Below, in pieces: positions 46,273-56,870 of a stretch of 64,000 nucleotides of DNA. This DNA is from Dictyophora rubrovolvata. Taxonomy: Eukaryota > Basidiomycota > Agaricomycetes > Phallales > Phallaceae. The position numbers and the translations under genes are program-made. The first letter of the stretch is position 1; each line of letters opens with the position of its first letter. The stretch is from NCBI GenBank assembly GCA_029959195.1, contig CP114124.1, positions 2,241,102-2,305,101 on the forward strand, in the 5' to 3' direction. Below the pieces are notes generated by a model that was given only the letters and a program-made list of their open reading frames with translations, ran no database searches and had not been told where the DNA came from.

Positions 46273-46593
46273 TAAACGCAGACTATAATAAGATTCTTCA
46301 GTTGGTAAAAGTCAGCTGAGGATTCGTACTCAGAACGAAGAAGTATACGAGGATTCTTAAGGAAAAAGGAAATGGTGTTGCCTTAGGCAGACGCTTCTGA
46401 GCGGGAACCTCAGAGACCTGGCGCTAATTCTGACCGTTATTTTTGGCGCGCACCATATCTAGGTATAAATTCAAGGTCGTTCCTTCTCAAGCAGCTGGTA
46501 TCCCACTCCCCCAGTAACTGTGCGCAAAAAAATAGTCTCTTGTATCTCTCATTCATATAACGATGAATCTAATAGTTTCTGATAGATTATTCC
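46273..46593. promoter_or_regulatory. Conserved upstream region of the MSSTAPT family
   Basis: 46425-46593 (GGCGCTAATTCTGACCGTTA, later CCAGTAACTGTGCG and TCTCTCATTCATATAA) recurs before the copy at 51137 and, as reverse complement, before the copy at 30290. Shared upstream DNA means the copies moved as gene plus promoter, not as retrocopies. Confidence 0.6.
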
Positions 46594-47045
46594 ATGTCAT
46601 CTACCGCTCCTACGGAAAATCAATATCGTTTTCCGCGTTCCTATCGTCTCGGTGGATATGCTCTCAGCTTTGAAGCTGCAACCCCGTGGGCTGAGCATAT
46701 AACGCGCTTGAAATTGGAACCAGCCCGGCACTACCCTACTGTCATGATGAGCATAGCTTCCGAAATGAAAAAAAAAAAGCATCGCATCCTTTTCAGGATG
46801 GTCGGCGAAAATAAAAATCTTCGATTCATGTTTGTCACACAAGTGGCAAGATTCAATGGATACCGAGACATGCCATCGTCTGAAATACTGCAATTTGAGC
46901 CGTGCGGGAAAGATGGGACCATTCTGGAGATTCTCGGAGAAGAAGGTACGTTGATTGCCACCTATTCCTTTCGTTTGCTTTGTACTTTTACTCGTTTAAT
47001 GTTTTAGGTATCACGCAATACGAACACCAAACTGTTCTTGATTGA
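46594..47045 (+). CDS. Short unknown protein, only whole copy of a local family
   Basis: Two exons (46594-46945, 47008-47045) give 129 aa: MSSTAPTENQYRFPRSYRLG GYALSFEAATPWAEH, then RHYPTVMMSIASEMKKKKHR ILFRMVGENKNLRFMFVTQV ARFNGY, SSEILQFEPCGKDGTILEIL and a second exon coding GITQYEHQTVLD. The intron (donor GTACGT, acceptor TTTTAG) is also present in the other copies. No signal peptide or membrane helix; the middle looks like beta-strands (RILFRMVG, LRFMFVTQVA). The four Lys come from 11 A plus G, and the length of that tract differs in every broken copy. I do not recognise the family. Confidence 0.6.
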
Positions 47046-47412
47046 ATTATGTTGTTGAATGAACGTCTGCAGTGTTGGACTAACGCGACACCCGCTATCG
47101 CGTCAACTACGCGCGTTGATGACCTCTTCTTAGTCGTCTATATCAACTACTAAAGAAGAGGTAAAGTCCTCTACTAAATATATTAGTCATTACGATATTG
47201 AAACAATGTAGATTAAATTACTTACATGGAGGAGAAAGAAACTGTATTACAAATAGAGAAATAAAGCTGTATTTCAGCCTAGACGCCGTGTGTAATGCAG
47301 AAGTTGAAAAAAATGCCGATGATGTAACCAAGTTTATTTCATACTATCACATCCAGAGAAAACATTGTTCAACATTGAGCCATGACTTGGCTCTGCATAA
47401 TTACTTCCACCC
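47046..47412. other. Intergenic, edge of block A'
   Basis: Contains CTCTTCTTTAGTAGTTG-type words that form a weak inverted repeat around 47110-47160 (GAAGAGGT and its complement). The inverted match to block A begins at about 47270. Confidence 0.4.
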
Positions 47413-50400
47413 TCAATCAGAAAAAGCAGCAATCGCAGTCTCCAATGCAACCGCAAGAGAAGATGACAGACCAGCACCCTGAGAGACCACGTCAGGCTGT
47501 TTTGTGTTTAATTAGCATAATATAATAAGGAAAAAAAAATACGAGTATCTAGCAATTCAAAACATACTGGGTTGTTCGAACCCAGCGCCGCATTAAGATC
47601 CTGGTGAAATCTCAAAATGGTCAGTCAATGGAGACCAAGACCTTGAATTTGAGTTTCTAACCTGAACAGTCCCAGCAAATTGCTCGAGGGCCTCTTCGGT
47701 GTCTTGAATAAGACCGGGAACTTGAGCAGATAACTCGTCGAAGGCTGGTTTCTGAGTGACAAACAGTCCGAGTAAGCTGATAAGACTTTCACCGGTCGGA
47801 CCGATTTCTTGGCTAAGAAGACTTTCAGCGTCAGCTTCGTTGAGGAGACCGGTTGACTTTGTCAAGGATGAGTGATTAATTAGCTTTTTAGATATTATAT
47901 TTAACATTTTATTTTGTCTTACAGTGACGTCGGAAGTTGTCTGTTGATATATCACTGAACGCAGTTCTAACAGAGATTTTAGATTATCTTACCTGCTGGA
48001 CATCTGCTATGAACTTTGAGGAGTCAGTGTTGAGAGCCTTAATCAAATGAAACGAGTTCAAAATATAGTTAGCGGTGTAAGCAGGAATCATTGATTACAT
48101 TCAACCCGTCAGCACCACTACCAGGAAGGCTGTTGACATCGCTGCTGACAGCAGCCTTTTACAGAGACAGAAAGGGTTCAGCCAGCGTGTCACCAGTCTT
48201 AGAAAAAGAACAGACTTACGAGATCTGCCTGGAGAGTTTCGAAGTCTGCATTCAAATCGGAAAGTGATCGTTCCTCGACGGGAAAGGTGAATGCAACGTT
48301 GATGGCAGTAGCGAGGAGAATGAAGGAGCTTCTGAAAGACACCATGTTTCAATCGGTAGTAACGACTTGAGAGCAAATGCTACGGTTTATTGCTAGCACA
48401 ACATATCCTCCTTTTATAGACAAAAATGCGTGAAATCCTAATCCGAGGTTCGGGTCAGGTGTGTCTTTTGTCACATTGAGCATTTGCGCCTTATGTTGTT
48501 TAGAGTATATTTTGAGCTCATAAAAGGGTGCGAGAGGGTGTTGTTATTTCCGTGTTCCTGACCGAGATACCTAAAAAAAATCAAAAAAAAAAGGGATGAA
48601 AGCTCTGAGATATCCCGAGTACTATTACGCCTGGGTTGCGCGATCTGGGGGTGCGGCCAGGGTGAGCACGGTGTGTTCAGACACTTCACAACAATATGTG
48701 AATTAATTGTTTCAAAGCCATCTCAGTGGGATCAGAGCACTCGACACTTCTAGAGGGCAGTCGTCATCATGTTGTTCGTATGAAAACTTGAGCAGACCTA
48801 CGACGGATATACTAAATCACAACATCTCGGATCCGTTAATTTGGGATCAAAGCCGTCACGGCATATACATATTAGAATGAACATGTCCATATAGATTGCC
48901 AGACTTGATGTCTTTAGGGCAGGGGTGAATGTTCGAAGTACGAAAGTACGAAAGAGGTTCCGCGGTGAGAAAACCCGTCGAGTTACGCAGTTAAAAATTA
49001 GGGGTCTAGTACCCGATTTATCTTAAATAAGGAAAACAGATGAGGTATAATAGATGTTCGAGGCGCACAGTAAGAAATGACGTGTTTGGTCAAGTGGAGC
49101 GGGTTATGAGCGTTGAAGGGCAAAAGAAATGGATCAGATGGACGCTGTTTTTTTTGCCCGGGAAAAGAAGCTTCTTGCTAATAGTTCACACGCATACGAG
49201 AAAACAGATTTAATGATCCAACACAAAAGGTATCAAAAGCGAAATAGTACCTTGTATGGCTGAGGCGGGATGTCGCTGTTTGGAGATGAAACAAGGGTTT
49301 TCAAAGCTTCGTCCTTCATCTGATAATCAGATGGCTCTGATTGAGTCTGAATCTCACGGAGAAGAAAGTATCACGTTCAGCTTCGAAATCGGGCATAAGA
49401 AATGACATGCCCGTACCGATTATAATTATGAGGGCTCTCGGTCTCATGGGTGGAAGCAGCCAGGGCGAATGATTCTTGACTTGGGATGGTGCCATTTAGA
49501 ACAAGTAGGGGTAAATATTCTTGTAGGAATAGGAGCTGTTCACATGCTGGACAAACGTATACATAGGCAGAGTCCAATAATACTTCCCGAGTTTTTAGAG
49601 CTTATCTGTTTGAAAGTAGACCTGATGACCAGAAATAAACGTTCGACATGAAACGGCATTGAAAAGTGAACAACTACCTTTTCTTTGAATAATTGTGAGC
49701 ATTCCCTTGAGGGTATTTTTCATAAGGGACCCAGAATGTCTCGAACTCATGCGATTGGCTACCCGCAACTTTGTGGGTTTGCCTAACACCAATTCACATA
49801 AATCTGTCTTCATCTAGCTGCTAATATTCAAAGCGAATCTGTTGTTATGGACAAACATCTTGCGGAATGAAGGAACCTTTTGTATTCGTTTACGAGAACT
49901 GTATGAGACACTGTTGAGGATCGCGGACAATCGAGCCCTCCTACACGTCGACAATATTTACGAAAGCGCAAGTGACTAAATAATTACGTCCTAGGCGGTG
50001 GAATAAGTATAAGCAGTTGCCAGTGACTTTGTTGTTTGCCTTCGAATTAGGAGAACGTCACCGTCGTTCCCGTATATGGTTCGTTGGGAGTCCATAAGAT
50101 TCTTGAGCGCTCGCGTTCGCGAGTAATAGCCGCGGTAATAAGACCTCGACAGGCAAATACACTACATAGGCTTCAGCAGTCTGATAGCTTTGTTCACAGT
50201 TATTATAATTGTTGGAGGATCTACAACATCCCATTTAAATATATCATTCCCTTCAAAAATGAATAACGGAGGATATCGAAATACCGAAAAAAAACTTTGA
50301 CCTTTCGCGAAGCCACGCATCACCGCGTCAACCGCTTGTCTGCATAGTCCGTGCACGACACCTGTAATTATATATAAGCCCCTCTCAAAACGCTCCTTCT

Positions 50401-50784
50401 CTTCATACTTACCTTGATGGCGTGAACGCTTTCAAGTACTTGTGTTCGTGGGCCATGGGAATTGACCATAGCACGGCGACAAAATGTCCTTAGTCGAGGT
50501 CCATGGTTTGTATGTGGTATATTACTGCATGCACTGTCGGAATATTTTCCTGACCTGGTTTACCCCCTCTGGGGTAGCCGGGCTACTTTTTTTTGGTTGC
50601 AAATAGGTCTTAACCCTAACCCTCTTATATAGATTTAAGAGAGTAATCGTAGAAAAGAGTGCTGCACACATTGAAATGATATAATAAACTGGTGGTAATC
50701 CTCTAAAATAACAAATCGGTTAACAATTCTCAAGCGTCACCTATTTCAAGCTAACACTGATACGTACGCCTATGCCTACGATGT
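47270..50784 (-). repeat. Inverted duplicate block A' (partner A at 11.75-14.9 kb)
   Basis: Reverse complement of block A over its whole length; it keeps about 470 bp, with two HsbA exons, that block A has lost. Upstream of HsbA (48.4-50.7 kb) the block carries the same unrecognised coding-like scraps as A, for example EIQTQSEPSDYQMKDEALKT near 49330 (minus) and CEQLLFLQEYLPLLV near 49530 (minus). A CCCTAACCCT word near 50614 mirrors the TTAGGG word of block A. Confidence 0.8.
47413..48345 (-). CDS. Secreted HsbA-domain protein (hydrophobic surface binding)
   Basis: Seven small exons (48345-48220, 48155-48099, 48037-47993, 47939-47922, 47856-47662, 47600-47568, 47496-47413) give 185 aa; every junction is in frame and every intron has GT..AG. 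Signal peptide MVSFRSSFILLATAINVAFT (cleavage near AFTFP). The HsbA core is TGLLNEADAESLLSQEIG then SLISLLGLFVTQKPAFDELS, with the family's conserved KPAF, and an alanine-rich last helix SSSLAVALETAIAAF. HsbA of Aspergillus coats hydrophobic surfaces and recruits cutinase; agaric members are presumed cell-wall or surface proteins. No cysteines in the mature part, as usual. The copy in block A has lost exons 1 and 2. The 18-nt fourth exon (TTSDVT) is very short. Confidence 0.87.
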
Positions 50785-50821
50785 TGGACAAAACTGCGTT
50801 ACAGTACCACAGTGAATAGTG

Positions 50822-50965
50822 CAGTTTGAATTGGATTCTTCTCTAGTCTGAGCCTTGTCCACCCGTGTTACCTACGCCGTCGGTGGAGCTTAAGGATAGT
50901 ACGTTTGGCGAATGTCAACCATACTGCTATCTGAACTATTCTCAAAGCCAGGGGCCCTGCATGTA
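50822..50965 (+). repeat. Direct repeat DR-right outside block A'
   Basis: CAGTTTGAATTGGATTCTT at 50822-50840 and CTCAAAGCCAGGGGCCCTGC ATGTA at 50941-50965, in the same direction and order as 11708-11754. A further GTTACAGT lies just upstream in both places. About 100 bp separates the two halves here. Confidence 0.7.
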
Positions 50966-51136
50966 TAGCGGGAGCCTGAGACCTAGCGCTAATTCTGACC
51001 GTTATTTTTGGCACCACATCTATAAAGCGATACTCAAAGTCCTTCTCATTGCCCACTCCCCAGTAACTGTGCGGCAAAGAGTTAGTCTCTCATATCTCTC
51101 ATTCACATAATGATGAATCTAATACTTTCATAGATT

Positions 51137-51642
51137 ATGTCATCCACTGCTCCTACGCAATCCCGATATCGTTCTTTGCGCTCCTATCGTCTCGGGGGTT
51201 ATGCTCTCAGCTTTGAGGCTGCAGCCCCGTGGGCTGAGCGTATAATGGACTGTGAATTCAAGCCAGCTCAACTTCTCAAGACTGCCCCACTGTTATGGCC
51301 ACTGTTATGATAATTATAGCTTCTCAAATGAAAAAAAAAGCACCGCACCCTCTTTAGATTGGTCGGCGAAGACGAGAATCTTCGATTCATGTTTGTCATA
51401 CAAGTGGCAAGATTCAATGGATACCGAGGCATGCCATCGTCTGAAATGCTGCAATTTGAGCCGTGCGAAAAAGATGAGACCGTTCTCAAGAAGAAGGTAC
51501 GTTGATTGCCACCTGTTCCTTTCGTTTTCTCAGCACTTTTACTCATTTAATGTTTTAGGTATCACGCAATACGAATACCAAACGGTTCTTGATTTTGTCT
51601 ATTTAGCTGCACTGCAATTCTTTTTTTATCTACCATTTAATT
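51137..51642 (+). pseudogene. Broken copy of the short MSSTAPT gene family
   Basis: Start MSSTAPTQSRYRSLRSYRLG GYALSFEAAAPWAER, then a frameshift after about residue 50; the later parts (FRLVGEDENLRFMFVIQVAR, MPSSEMLQFEPC) are in other frames. The A tract has 9 A instead of 11. The second-exon sequence ITQYEYQTVLD is present, but its stop has changed (GATTTTG). Confidence 0.72.
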
Positions 51643-52081
51643 AGTTTCGCTTTTAGAATAATATTCCAAATATTTCAACCAGACTGTTTTCGGTCGTCGC
51701 TTGAATTCGAATAAAATGCCTATCTTATTCTTTCGTGAACTCACCACACAACAGCGAGAATTATTGCGCTCTAACAATGAAATGGCGTCCACGACACGAA
51801 TTGTAACGCGTTGTCACGTGTCGCATCAAAAATCGCTGTGTCGTGCGACCTCAAATTCAAATCTAGATATGTATCATGCCCTTTCCAAAGCTGCGTACAC
51901 AATATCTGAACGCTAATGAACGGCCCGCAATTTATTTTAAAGTCCGTGACCTCAAACGAGGAGAAACAAAGGACAAAGGAAATGATTGTCCACAAAACTC
52001 CGCTTTGTTATAAAAACGATACATTGTTTCATATTCTGTTAATTTTTTCACTCTCGTCTATTATTCCAACAACGCAACACA
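51643..52081. other. Intergenic; promoter of the zinc-finger gene
   Basis: A TATAAAAA box lies at 52009-52016, about 66 bp before the ATG at 52082, followed by a pyrimidine-rich stretch typical of fungal transcription starts. Confidence 0.5.
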
Positions 52082-53369
52082 ATGTCCCAAGATTCGGGCT
52101 CAAACATGACTTCTCGTTCCACCAACGCGACCAATACCGGTATTAGCGACTCCATGGCGGATACTAACTCCGTCCCGAACTCCAACCCCAACTCCATTAA
52201 CATCAGCTCTACAGAGTTTCTGAATTCCGATAAGCCGGATGTCTCTCATGCTCCTTGTCTCTCTGACTCCACCAAAAACCCCAACTTGGTCAATCACTCA
52301 AACCCCAATTCCATCTCAACTTCAACTACGCCTCCATCCAACACCACCGTGAACAACAAACCGACTTCGTTGAGCTTAAATATGGCCGCTGATACTGCTC
52401 CTTCACCGGTGCAGCCCAAGGCGTCGCAAACCGGACCGCAGTATACGATTGTTCGAACTCCAAACTCGGCATACGTGTTTCCGCGTCATTTGCTACCAAT
52501 ATTGTTGATGTTGGTGCGTCTCATTTTAGCTTCTCTAGTTTCTTAACGTTGTATTGAACAATGCTCCCGAATCTAGACAAAGAAAATTAGGCCAGACTTC
52601 GACTGGAAGGCACGCAAAAAGAGTGTCGTAATATGGTCCGACAGTACCAAGGAGCTGACTGCCACTAATAAATATCTGGATAGCCTCGTAAAAAATGACA
52701 GTATGTTTCTTCGTCTCAAAAAGTCCGCGGCGTTTGTTCAGTTGGTTTTGCGTAGACGATCTTCCACCAAGTAATTTGCCGGCGTCAGCACAATCTAATT
52801 CTTCCCCTAATTGTACAGACGTCAGCAATGGTTCCAGCCTAAAACAGACTCAAGTAGCTAATACAAACACAACATCCACAAACGCTGCCTTTAAGAAACC
52901 TCTTTTCACTGGCAACTCATCTAAACCTAGAGATCTTGGTGACTCTCGATGCGAACCTGCGCAGTTTCATCCAGACGACTCAAGCGCGAAACACAAGGGA
53001 GAAGAAAATGAAAGTGAACACTCGGAACACGTCCGGGGGCTTTACCATCAAGTCACCAAATCCAAGTGGGAATGTCTATTTCGAACTCCAACAGGCGTTT
53101 GCCCCCACACTTTCACGGACAAACGTTTTCTCCAGCTTCACATCGAAAAGCATGCGAAGGAGGAAGAAAGGGACATATCGGAAGGAAAGCTTTTACCCGA
53201 ACGAGCTGTGGCGATACCAAGACTGATGATAAGGGAATACGTGTGCAACATTGCGAGTTGCAGGTACTTACTGGAGAATAGCACGCCTTACCGTGTTGTA
53301 GATCATCAAGTAGATAACCAGAAGGCGAAGCATCTACAGAACTACCATCCTGAATTGATGTTGGATTGA
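52082..53369 (+). CDS. C2H2-like zinc-finger protein
   Basis: Three exons (52082-52513, 52577-52700, 52756-53369) give 389 aa. The first 130 residues are Ser/Asn/Thr-rich and disordered; the middle has a basic patch KIRPDFDWKARKKSVVIW; the C-terminal third has two zinc-finger-like segments. First: CLFRTPTGVCPHTFTDKRFL QLHIEKH (Cys, Cys, then His-x3-His, with eight residues between the two Cys, wider than classic). Second: CNIASC ... HQVDNQKAKHLQNYH. Probably nuclear and DNA- or RNA-binding, by analogy. The exon 1 donor GTGCGT was chosen because it keeps frame; an alternative donor 5 bases upstream would not. Confidence 0.75.
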
Positions 53370-54338
53370 TGAAAGGCCGGGGCTGTATGTTGAAGGCCAA
53401 GTCAACAAGCGGAGCAGAGCAGACGAAGGTATAATTAAATTCAACATCCATCTTGATTCTTGTTTAATACCTATGTAAATCAATGCAATCCTTTTCATCA
53501 CCTTTTTTTTTTCAACGCTATTCATGAAAAGTAGCGAAAGACTTTCGTAGATAGTGCATCGTCAAACCTAGTGTTCAATAGCGAACACGGTCCAAAAATG
53601 ATAGTAACCAGGTCAATGAATAACGGGAGATGTTGGACATGAGCAATTTCAGGGAATTTTTGGGACATGGCACGAGTTGGGCACGAGGAAGTAAAGGCGA
53701 CCTAAATACTTGGAGCTCCGATCAAATTTCAAAAGTAGCCGGAATTACTACATATCTTGCGCGGTGTACTTATAACCAACCGCCTAGAGTCTAATGGGCG
53801 GAGCACTTTGAGAGTGGCGATGTCTATCCACACGAGGACGTCTTATGTAACGCCAAGGACACAATGCATCCCTGGACGAAAAATATATCGCATAAATTCT
53901 TAGAAGCGAAATCTAAGATTCTAGATTCGTATTTGTCACACAAGCACACTACACACGTACTCGAAATATAGTAAGGTATACCGTCGTTTCATTGAACAAA
54001 ATCGTTCGATGTTGAGACTTAAGTCTCGTGTGCTCGCATGAATAATGATGAACTGAGCTCATCAAGTCTCACAAACTAAAGCTCGAAACGTTTTTGATTG
54101 AATTCGCGTAAGGACGGCACAGCAATCTCGGATTTTCGAAAAAAAATAATAGATCATTGGATACAAAGACAGTCAAGAATATATACATAGGTAGAATGTC
54201 CGAATCACACAAACTCAAGAGTCCAAACTAAGCGGACAGGCCAAATGAACAAGATAGGGCGTCAAGGAAGAGGACCACGAAAAAAATAGGAGTAGAAAGA
54301 GAAATATGAACGATGAATACCTCGACTTGATTTCAACC
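53370..54338. other. Intergenic between convergent genes, no gene seen
   Basis: AT-rich. Words around 53870-53960 (AAGCGAAATCTAAGATTCTA, TTTGTCACACAAG) weakly recall the MSSTAPT family (LRFMFVTQVA) but are too short to score. Confidence 0.4.
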
Positions 54339-55577
54339 CTAGTCCTCTGAAATACCCATCCTCGTCAAATAGATTTGAAGTAGCTTATTCGCTCTGTCTT
54401 TAAGCTCACATACATCCCCGTTCCAATCATGAGCTATAACCGCTCTGAGGATCTCGCTTATCCCTGTTTTCTAAACAGAAGTACATCAGAGGACGGGTAA
54501 AATGAAATTATTTATTTCTAGTACCTGCAAGATAGAGGCTTCTGGAACGATAGACATCGTAAAAGCAGCTTGAATGTACCCATCTAGCCACAAAAAGTCC
54601 CACGAGTTCAATTCTAGCCTCTCAAGGCTTCTTATATTTTCACTAGTATAAAACTGAATTTGAAAAGGTCCAAGGGTTAATATTTAAACCGGATTTTGGC
54701 TCATTATGGCTTACCTCGACGGTTGAGAAATTCAACCATTCCGAATGCTTGAGAACCGTCTGAATGGACTCAATGGCCACTTCAATACATTCAACTAGAA
54801 TTTCAAAAACGATGACCAACGAGGGAAAAAAAGGGCCAGTGCCAAGCCATATAACTCAACATTAGCACAGGTCTCAGTCAACAGGAGAACTCACGTGAAT
54901 AACAATCCGTAGTATGAAATACCAAATGGGGACCAAGATATTGTAGCAGTCGACGCGGAAATATCTCATCGCAAATTCCCAAGGCTTGGCCCATGTAAGG
55001 ACACCATAGTCGGAGGGTGCATCTCGTTTTCTCATCTTCCAAATGAACGGCTTTCGTGGTAAAATAGTACCGAGCGAGGGAAACCAAGTCGTATACTCTC
55101 AGAAGACTTGGCGCAGGTAACGGTTTGTAAATGCGAGGAATGTCATTTGGGGAAAATGATTCGGCAATGGGATCCCATGGTCCGGATGTTGTGATCGAGG
55201 CGCGCAGCCACAAAGCTTTGGACTTTCGGAATCGCTCCTTTCTCGATTGATAACTGGTATAGGAAACAAAAACACAACGGTCAAGGAGGCGACGTGTGCT
55301 AACAATGAGAGAGTTCTTACTCTATGGGTTCTTCATCTTCCTCTCCGAATATCTTTCGAAAAACGGGTTGACTGAGATAATGAAAGACACGCGAGACAGC
55401 AGGTAGAACGGTGAACGCGTTCCACTTCGCCACGGTACCTTCTTCAACTCCAGTTCCGACAATCGCTTGATGCAGATATGGGACATAGATGGAGAGCAAA
55501 ATATCACAAACCAATTCTTGTGGGAGAGTTGAATTTTCCAAAACGGACGCGGATTGTGTCAATGGTTCCACGGGCAT
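54339..55577 (-). CDS. F-box-like protein, divergent type
   Basis: Five exons (55577-55321, 55253-54895, then three more ending at TAG 54339). N-terminus MPVEPLTQSASVLENSTLPQ ELVCDILLSIY is an F-box helix, followed by VAKWNAFTVLPAVSRVFHYL SQPVF. Later exons: SRKERFRKSKALWLRASITT, IYKPLPAPSLLRVYDLVSLA RYYF, LECIEVAIESIQTVLKHSEW, LERLELNSWDFLWLDGYIQA and a last exon LRAVIAHDWNGDVCELKDRA. It is intron-rich and not closely related to the four intronless F-box genes at 5-17 kb. The frame is open to 55736, but a TATATATA box at 55697-55704 argues for the ATG at 55577. Presumed SCF adaptor. Confidence 0.78.
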
Positions 55578-56870
55578 CAAGTCAATGGGGAAAGAGAGTC
55601 TCAGAGAAGAGAAAACGGGAGAACAACCAGATAAAGGTGAGTCGAGGGTCTCAAGTTTCCCTGTAGCAAGCAACGGAAGTGCAGGTTGGATCCAGGTATA
55701 TATAAGGAAGAAAAAATTTAGTTTATACCCCGTCATCTCAGTTCCCGTAATTGTTCCGAATCACTGTGACTAAATCGCCTGGCCAAACAATGTAAAAAAA
55801 TCAATAACAGCACGGCTTTCGACTGCCGTCGCCTCCCTATATTGTCATATAAGGCAAGTCTGAGATCTCATCTGTGGCTGTTCACCCTCAGTGACCAGTC
55901 AACCTACGAAATCTGTGTAATCTAACCTTTACTCAGCCATTCCGACAACCTCAAGCCACCACCCCTCCATATCGCAGCAGCAGCAAGGAAGCTTTTTTTC
56001 TTTTCCTAGGGACGGAGTGGTGGCCAACCTGTTCCTGAGCAAATTGAAATTAGAAAACCTGGAGCCAATTGCCGCGTTTTTTTCCTCCGACCGTCCTTCT
56101 CCTAAGTTTATAAATATTTATAGACAACTCAAAACCCTATTTTTATATTTATCGAAAGCGATTCTCAATTAAACCTAACATATATTTCTACTTACCCGTC
56201 CCGGATCTTTTCGTCGCGTTTGGAGTCCGCTCATTGGCTTGAAAGCACTGATATCAAAATGCATGCATAATGAAAACATACTAAAAATGACTTAGTATGT
56301 AAACTGGCACGTAAATTCGGGTAACGGGAAAATAACAGACCCTGCATAGCAAGCCCGGATAGCAACCGAAGGATCCAGACTCAATGATCTCAAAGTCAGA
56401 AAAACCTTCATTCCCTCCTTCCATGATACATAGTGATCGAGAGGCAATTTGCTTCCGTATAACAGTGAGTATTTATCCGCATCGCATCTTGGACGCATCT
56501 TTCCGGCAAATTCTGCAAGCGTGGGAAGGCATATGTATATGTATGTTACGCTATATATCGTTTTGCAAATTGCAAAATTTCATGTGTTCGAATGGAGCGA
56601 GGGAAGAAAACTTTAATTTTTTCAAATTGCAGATATCTAAAATCTTGCATATTTTCCTCATACGTAATCGTCCGGTGTCCGTTTTCCACTTGACAAGAAT
56701 GTGCAATTAATAAACGAAACCTTACATATTACGGATCTGACACATACACAGCGCTTGCCCCGAATACGATGAGGCTTTCTTAAGTCAATTTCTTTATGTC
56801 TTCTCCTTAACAAAACGTAGCCTACATTGCATATTTATCTGTACAACCCCCTCGCACGCGATTTCCCCGA
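55578..56870. other. Intergenic, no gene seen
   Basis: Upstream region of the F-box gene and downstream region of the NCS1 gene. Short frames (for example 56384-56710) show no motif. Confidence 0.4.
55697..55704 (-). promoter_or_regulatory. TATA box of the divergent F-box gene
   Basis: TATATATAC on the minus strand, about 120 bp upstream of the preferred ATG. Confidence 0.45.

Noticed and set aside
48400-50700. A possible further gene in block A' (pieces such as CEQLLFLQEYLPLLV and MKTDLCELVLGKPTKLR)
   Set aside because: Some pieces look coding, but I could not join them by splice sites in one frame, and the partner block differs in frame; left as unexplained duplicated DNA.
55578-55736. 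Longer N-terminus of the divergent F-box protein
   Set aside because: A TATA box lies inside this stretch, so transcription probably starts downstream of the longer start codon.
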